9,498 bases of DNA, from assembly GCA_002385815.1 (NCBI GenBank), contig DGEE01000164.1:1-9498 (forward strand). The letters are read 5' to 3'. The notes below the pieces were generated by a model. The model was not told where the DNA came from, made no database searches, and saw only the letters and a list, made by a program, of their open reading frames with translations. Shown in pieces: positions 5,356 to 9,498 of this stretch. The position numbers and the translations under genes were made by a program. The stretch's first letter is position 1; every line of letters begins with the position of its first letter. Origin of the DNA: Hungateiclostridiaceae bacterium UBA3934 (GTDB lineage: Bacteria; Bacillota; Clostridia; Acetivibrionales; DTU013).

Positions 5356-7236
5356 ATGGACAGATCTGGTGCTGAAAATCATTATGCCATAGCCCGGAAA
5401 CTGGGGCAGAAGGAATACTCACGAAGCGTTTCCAGGGGTATGACCGGATATCTTCCGGCGCTGGATGGCATCCTCAAGAACATTGATATAGTCTATGAGA
5501 TCGATCTTGGTGTTGTGGAGATCCCTCTGAAAAAAATAGTTGGTACTTATACAAATGCCAGGAGCAGGTCGTTCGCTGTCAACTTTATGCCTCTGCTGAC
5601 CCCGAGGACAGAGTTTGCATCAAAATGGACCTCTCTGTGCGAAGCGCATCTGAATGAGGGAATCAGAGACCCGATCAAGGTATATGAATATCTCAACTGG
5701 TTTTATGTGGTCGAAGGAAACAAAAGGGTCAGCGTTCTGAAGTACTTTGATGCCTACTCTTTTCAGGGGAGAGTATTAAGGCTCGTGCCCAAAAGGGACG
5801 AAACTGACGACAATATCTCGATATACTATGAATTCCTTGACTTCTATAAAATAACCAATATCAATGCCATCTGGTTCAGTAAAAGGAATTCCTTCAACAA
5901 GCTGCTGGGATATCTGGAAAACTTTGAACCGAAAGATAAATTCATTGACTACAACAAATATAAGTATTTCACCAACTCTATATATCTGCCGTTCAGGAAA
6001 ATATATCATGAACTGGGCGGTCAGGAGCTCCCCATCACCACGGGTGACGCGTTCCTCGAATATATAACCGTTTACGGCATGCCCCGGGAAATAGATGAGG
6101 ATAGGGTAAGGGCGAGATTGAGCAGTCTTATCATAGAACTGGATCAGATGAGCAGCAACAAGCCTGTTGACATCCAGACTGTGCCTATGGAAACTGACGA
6201 AGGTCTTATTTCGACACTGACAGCCTTCGTGATGCCGAAGAAAACACTGAAGGTCGCATTCGTTTATGCAAAAGACACGAAGACTTCAAGCTGGACTTAT
6301 GCCCAGGAGATGGGCAGGATCCATGTCAGCAAGGTTTTTGGTGATATGATAAGCACCTCGTATGTAGACAATGTTCCTGAGACAGCAGAGGCATACGATG
6401 TACTGAAGAAGCTGGCAAAGGACGGCAATGATGTGGTTTTCGTGACAAGCCCGGCATTTATCAATTCGACGCTGAAAGCAGCCATGTCATTTCCCGGGAC
6501 AAAGTTCCTCAACTGTTCCGAGACCCATTCATATAAGCACGTGAACACTTACTTCGGGAGGATCTATGAACCAAGGTTTCTGGCTGGCATCGCTGCAGGG
6601 GCTGTCACTAAGACAAACCTGCTGGGATATGTCGGAACGCTGCCTGTTCCGGGAGTGATAAACGGTATTAATTCTTTTGCACTCGGAGCCAGGATGGTCA
6701 ATCCGGATGCCAGGGTCAGGGTGACATTCCTGAACCGATGGGACGATGCCCGGGAAGCAGAGGCGGCAAGTGATTCGCTGGTCAGTCAGGGCTGTGATGT
6801 GATCTCACACCATGACACGCTGTCAGACAGGGAGGTTACAAGCGAATATGGAGTGTATGCTGCGGCTATCGGTGAAAAAGGCCGGATCAATGAGCATATA
6901 GCGGCGCCCGTCTGGAACTGGGGAGTATTTTACGAAAAGATGCTGCACAATCTTATGAAGAGTTCATGGAAGCCTTTCGGCACTGGTCAGAAAGTGATCA
7001 ACTTCTGGTGGGGCATGGATTCGGGGATCGTGGATTTCTTCTACTCCAGAAGGCTGGTGCCCCAGGAGACCCAAAAGCTCCTGGATTTCATGGTAAAAAT
7101 GATCAGCAATGGACTCTACCACCCGTTTACCGGTCCCATATACGGCCAGGATGGAACCCTTATGGTCAGGAAAGGCGAAGTGGCCACCCGTGAGCAGATC
7201 ATAAACATGGACTGGTTCGTGGATGTAGTTGAGTAA
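5356..7236 (+). CDS. Cytoplasmic ParB-like / BMP nucleoside-binding fusion protein
   Basis: A 626-residue protein from ATG at 5356, with AAAGGA nine bases upstream. The C-terminal half (about 297-626) is a BMP/PnrA/Med-family binding-protein domain: LKVAFVYAKDT opens it, and PRFLAGIAAGAVTKTNLLG (406-424), then YVGTLP, ALGARMVNPDARV and QGCDVISHH (478-486), follow the usual order. Exported family members bind purine nucleosides for ABC importers. Here there is no signal peptide or lipobox: the N-terminus is charged and continues into about 290 residues with a ParB/sulfiredoxin-like core at 104-146 (IRDPIKVYEYLNWFYVVEG, then NKRVSVLKYF), where EGNKR resembles the ParB G-[NR]-x-R loop. No permease or ATPase gene is nearby. 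I infer an intracellular ligand-sensing or DNA-associated protein; database annotation as a transporter binding protein would be misleading. The ParB-like call is weaker than the BMP call. Confidence 0.8.
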   Translation: MDRSGAENHYAIARKLGQKEYSRSVSRGMTGYLPALDGILKNIDIVYEIDLGVVEIPLKKIVGTYTNARSRSFAVNFMPLLTPRTEFASKWTSLCEAHLNEGIRDPIKVYEYLNWFYVVEGNKRVSVLKYFDAYSFQGRVLRLVPKRDETDDNISIYYEFLDFYKITNINAIWFSKRNSFNKLLGYLENFEPKDKFIDYNKYKYFTNSIYLPFRKIYHELGGQELPITTGDAFLEYITVYGMPREIDEDRVRARLSSLIIELDQMSSNKPVDIQTVPMETDEGLISTLTAFVMPKKTLKVAFVYAKDTKTSSWTYAQEMGRIHVSKVFGDMISTSYVDNVPETAEAYDVLKKLAKDGNDVVFVTSPAFINSTLKAAMSFPGTKFLNCSETHSYKHVNTYFGRIYEPRFLAGIAAGAVTKTNLLGYVGTLPVPGVINGINSFALGARMVNPDARVRVTFLNRWDDAREAEAASDSLVSQGCDVISHHDTLSDREVTSEYGVYAAAIGEKGRINEHIAAPVWNWGVFYEKMLHNLMKSSWKPFGTGQKVINFWWGMDSGIVDFFYSRRLVPQETQKLLDFMVKMISNGLYHPFTGPIYGQDGTLMVRKGEVATREQIINMDWFVDVVE

Positions 7237-7259
7237 AAGTAGTATCAGGCACCCGAATT

Positions 7260-7859
7260 CTAAAACTCGCAGTCCATCAGATAATAGCCGTATGCATTGA
7301 CTATGGTGGTGCTCTTGTATTGCAGGATCCTTGAATGGCGGCCGTAGTTCAGGTGCTGATGGCCGTGGAAGAAGTATTTGGGAGAGTATGTGTCAAGCAT
7401 TTCCACAAAACTTTTGAAGCCGGTATGGGCAAGGTCATCGCCATCGCCGAGTCCATAGGCAGGAGCATGCGTCAGCAGGATGTCGAAGCCTTTATGTCTT
7501 TTTATCGTCCGGCGCAGCTTGCGGATCCTCTTTTTCATCTGATCTTCGGTGTACTGGAACTCACCATTGTTATAGTTCATACAGCCGCCCAGACCTACCA
7601 CCCTAATGCCTTTGTGGACCAGGAGCCTGTCGTCTGCTGACTCACAGCCTTCCGGCGGATGCTTGAGATAACGCTTGTTATGATTGCCCGGCACATAAAA
7701 AAGTGGTGCATTTATCATTGTCACCAGAAATGACAGATATTCGGCCTTCAAATCACCGCAGGACAGTATCAGCTCCACGTCCCGAAAGCGTTCCTTGTCA
7801 AAATAATCCCATATATAAGGCTCTTCACGGTCTGAGACGACCAGTATCTTCATTTTCAC
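7260..7859 (-). CDS. Calcineurin-like metallophosphoesterase, atypical motif I
   Basis: A 199-residue cytosolic protein from GTG at 7859. GAGGA (7871-7867) lies seven bases upstream and favours this start over the ATG two codons later. It contains the ordered motifs of calcineurin-type phosphoesterases: Asp10 in VSDREE, Gly35-Asp36 in SCGDLKAEY, GNHN (58-61), His131 in LTHAPAYG, and HGHQH with His167 and His169. The family hydrolyses phosphomono- or phosphodiesters at a two-metal centre. Motif I reads D-R-E instead of the usual D-x-H, and motif III ends in Asn instead of Asp or Glu. I recall the D-x-E form from other short clostridial homologues, so it looks like a subfamily trait rather than inactivation; the substrate is unknown. 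It is convergent with the BMP fusion gene (23 bp apart, no terminator seen) and divergent from asnS. Confidence 0.87.
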   Translation of the reverse strand: MKMKILVVSDREEPYIWDYFDKERFRDVELILSCGDLKAEYLSFLVTMINAPLFYVPGNHNKRYLKHPPEGCESADDRLLVHKGIRVVGLGGCMNYNNGEFQYTEDQMKKRIRKLRRTIKRHKGFDILLTHAPAYGLGDGDDLAHTGFKSFVEMLDTYSPKYFFHGHQHLNYGRHSRILQYKSTTIVNAYGYYLMDCEF

Positions 7860-7874
7860 ATTGATTTCCTCAGC

Positions 7875-7903
7875 TTGTTTTTGGACCTTTAAAGTATTAT
7901 ACT
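7875..7903 (+). promoter_or_regulatory. Candidate asnS promoter
   Basis: TTGTTT (7875-7880, 3/6) and TATACT (7898-7903, 5/6) are separated by 17 bases. The -10 overlaps the opposite-strand -10 inside a 13-bp palindrome (7892-7904). Transcription would start about 135 bases before asnS. The -35 is weak. Confidence 0.45.
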
Positions 7904-7925
7904 TGATTTAAGAGAACAATGTAAA
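7896..7925 (-). promoter_or_regulatory. Promoter of the metallophosphoesterase gene
   Basis: On the minus strand, TTTACA (7925-7920, 5/6) and TATAAT (7901-7896, exact) are separated by 18 bases. The leader to the GTG at 7859 would be about 30 bases, enough for the GAGGA ribosome site. Confidence 0.65.
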
Positions 7926-8032
7926 GGGCAGGGGTTGCCTGGAAAAAACCGGTATGGTATCCGGCTGTCATTACAGGGTATATTTTCAGAGAATACATAT
8001 GCTTTAAAAGATATGCAGCAACACTTATTCCA

Positions 8033-8040
8033 AAAGGAGG
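8033..8040 (+). promoter_or_regulatory. Consensus Shine-Dalgarno site fixing the asnS TTG start
   Basis: AAAGGAGG lies seven bases before the TTG at 8048, the strongest ribosome site among the complete genes of the window. It compensates for the non-ATG start. Confidence 0.9.
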
Positions 8041-8047
8041 ATACCAG

Positions 8048-9439
8048 TTGAAACTCGATATAAAGCAGTTGTACAGGGATCCTGAGTCATACTTCGGTCG
8101 TGAGGTAAAAATAGCAGGCTGGATCAGGACCATAAGAAATTCAAAAACATTTGGATTCATTGAGCTAAATGACGGTTCATTTTTGAAGAACCTGCAGATA
8201 GTTTTTGAAGAAGGGACCATTGACAATTTCAAGGATGTTGCCAGGCTGACCCAGGGCACATCGATCAGAGCCCGTGGTACGCTTGTGGCCACACCTGAGG
8301 CAAAACAGCCATTTGAGCTGAAGGCATCGGCCATCGAAGTTGAGGGGCTTTGTGCTCCGGATTACCCGCTGCAGAAAAAACGACATTCATTTGAATTCCT
8401 GCGCACCATAGCCCACCTGAGACCGAGGACCAATACTTTTTCTGCGGTCTTCAGACTGAGGAATGCAGCTTCGTACGCCATACACCAGTTTTTCCAGGAG
8501 AGGGGCTTCATATATGTCCACACCCCGATCATAACAGCAAGTGACTGTGAAGGTGCGGGTGAGATGTTCAGGGTGACCACGCTGGATCCTGATAACATAC
8601 CGAGGGATGAGAACGGCTGTGTGGATCACTCTCAGGATTTCTTCGGCAGGCAGACGAGTCTGACTGTCAGCGGACAGCTTACCGGAGAGGCCTACTGCAT
8701 GGCATTTGGCAGAATATATACCTTCGGCCCGACATTCAGGGCTGAGAATTCGAATACATCGAGGCATGCTGCTGAATTCTGGATGATAGAACCGGAGATC
8801 GCATTTGCAGACCTCGAAGACAATATGATGCTGGCAGAAGAAATGATGAAATATCTGATAAATTACTGCCTTGAGAATGTGCCGGAGGAAATGGAGTTTT
8901 TCAACAGATTTATTGACAAAGGGCTGCTGGAAAGGCTGGAAAACATAGTCCGGTCTGATTTTGAACGTCTGTCATACACAGAGGCTGTCAGGATACTGGA
9001 AAAGAACAACTCAGCTTTCCAGTATCCGGCAAAATGGGGTGCGGATTTGCAGACGGAGCATGAAAGATACCTGACTGAAACTGTTTTCAAAAAGCCGGTA
9101 TTCGTTACAGATTACCCAAAGGATATAAAGGCGTTCTACATGAGGCTGAACGATGATGGAAAGACAGTGGCGGCTATGGATCTGCTTGTCCCCGGTGTGG
9201 GAGAGATCATAGGGGGGAGTCAGAGAGAGGAAAGATATGACCTGCTGGAAAAGAGGATAAAGGAGTTGGACCTGACGCCGGAGGATTACAAATGGTATCT
9301 GGATCTGCGGAAATTCGGCGGGACAAAGCATGCCGGGTTCGGTCTGGGATTCGAAAGAGCTGTGATGTATCTGTCGGGCATGTCCAATATCAGGGATGTC
9401 ATACCTTTCCCGAGAACGGTAAAATCCGCAGAATTCTGA
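8048..9439 (+). CDS. asnS: Asparaginyl-tRNA synthetase
   Basis: A 463-residue class IIb aminoacyl-tRNA synthetase that charges tRNA-Asn with asparagine in the cytoplasm. Residues 1-100 form the OB-fold anticodon-binding domain (VKIAGWIRTIRNSKTFGFIEL at 20-40). The catalytic core carries motif 1 around HTPIITASDCEGAGEMF (158-174), motif 2 with FRAENSNTSRHAAEF (230-244; Arg231 contacts ATP), and motif 3 GFGLGFERAVMY (430-441; Arg437). The AENSNTSRH form and overall length identify AsnRS rather than AspRS or AspRS2. The TTG start is set by AAAGGAGG. The 187-bp gap upstream contains no T-box antiterminator sequence, so tRNA-sensing control of that kind is not seen. No terminator follows; a new ribosome site and gene start lie 42 bases downstream. 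Confidence 0.97.
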   Translation: MKLDIKQLYRDPESYFGREVKIAGWIRTIRNSKTFGFIELNDGSFLKNLQIVFEEGTIDNFKDVARLTQGTSIRARGTLVATPEAKQPFELKASAIEVEGLCAPDYPLQKKRHSFEFLRTIAHLRPRTNTFSAVFRLRNAASYAIHQFFQERGFIYVHTPIITASDCEGAGEMFRVTTLDPDNIPRDENGCVDHSQDFFGRQTSLTVSGQLTGEAYCMAFGRIYTFGPTFRAENSNTSRHAAEFWMIEPEIAFADLEDNMMLAEEMMKYLINYCLENVPEEMEFFNRFIDKGLLERLENIVRSDFERLSYTEAVRILEKNNSAFQYPAKWGADLQTEHERYLTETVFKKPVFVTDYPKDIKAFYMRLNDDGKTVAAMDLLVPGVGEIIGGSQREERYDLLEKRIKELDLTPEDYKWYLDLRKFGGTKHAGFGLGFERAVMYLSGMSNIRDVIPFPRTVKSAEF

Positions 9440-9455
9440 GAGTATATTGATACTC
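9440..9455 (+). other. Small intergenic inverted repeat after asnS
   Basis: GAGTAT (9440-9445) and ATACTC (9450-9455) form a perfect 6-bp stem with a 4-base loop, directly after the asnS stop. It is AT-rich and has no T-run, so it is not called a terminator. Confidence 0.3.
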
Positions 9456-9481
9456 ATCAATCTATAAAGGAGGCATATGGA

Positions 9482-9498
9482 ATGAGTGAACAGGTGAG
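9482..9498 (+). CDS. Start of the next gene (partial, product unknown)
   Basis: ATG at 9482, eight bases after a strong AAAGGAGG (9466-9473), reads M-S-E-Q-V before the window ends. An earlier ATG at 9477 is only three bases from the ribosome site and stops after two codons (ATG GAA TGA), so it is not the start. Product cannot be judged. The 42-bp spacing without a terminator suggests an operon with asnS. Confidence 0.65.

Noticed and set aside
7861..8047. Possible T-box leader upstream of asnS
   Set aside because: T-boxes are common before synthetase genes in Bacillota, but there is no GGTGGNACCGCG-type antiterminator sequence, no terminator stem with a T-run, and the gap is short for a complete T-box.
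8013..8051. 12-codon leader ORF whose TGA overlaps the asnS TTG start
   Set aside because: No ribosome site precedes its ATG and its codons show no asparagine-rich or otherwise meaningful pattern.

Overview
The window looks like chromosomal DNA from an anaerobic, probably spore-forming member of the Clostridia (Bacillota). The evidence is a small Spo0E-type phosphatase gene, strong Shine-Dalgarno sites (AAAGGAGG, GGGAGGT), frequent TTG and GTG starts, heavy use of AGG/AGA for Arg and ATA for Ile, consensus sigma-A promoters, and two orphan ECF-type S components. Placement below class is a guess. I see no tRNA, rRNA, CRISPR array, insertion sequence or phage gene, and gene content is mostly core or housekeeping.

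Layout. (1) 91-270 (+) is a 59-residue Spo0E-like protein. Its 3' end overlaps by 22 bp the 3' end of a convergent gene at 249-1049 (-), an ECF S-component-like membrane protein. (2) A roughly 280-bp divergent control region separates that gene from a second, unrelated ECF S component at 1329-1916 (+). The second gene's start is reassigned here to a TTG behind GGGAGGT and a C(UUCG)G hairpin. It ends at a strong intrinsic terminator (1933-1964). (3) A near-perfect promoter (TTGACA-N16-TATAAT, 2030-2057) opens a same-strand run without obvious internal terminators: a SEC-C zinc-motif protein (2113-2610), NADP-dependent isocitrate dehydrogenase icd (2681-3907), a polytopic membrane protein with a C-terminal PDZ domain resembling the MinJ architecture (3919-5166, its Shine-Dalgarno site next to the icd stop codon), and a 626-residue protein (5356-7236). 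The last joins a ParB-like N-terminal region to a BMP/PnrA-type nucleoside-binding domain and has no signal peptide. (4) A convergent calcineurin-type phosphoesterase (7260-7859, -) is divergent from asparaginyl-tRNA synthetase asnS (8048-9439, +). The two appear to share a palindromic promoter whose -10 boxes overlap on opposite strands. (5) The first codons of another gene (9482 onward) follow asnS.

How the genes relate. Most are functionally unconnected. The icd-PDZ pair is probably translated in tandem. The two ECF S components are vitamin- or micronutrient-type uptake subunits that would need an energising module encoded elsewhere. The least ordinary item is the cytoplasmic ParB-like/BMP fusion, which has lost the export signal of an ABC-transporter binding protein and may be an intracellular ligand sensor. 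I found no clear sign of a wholly new multigene system.
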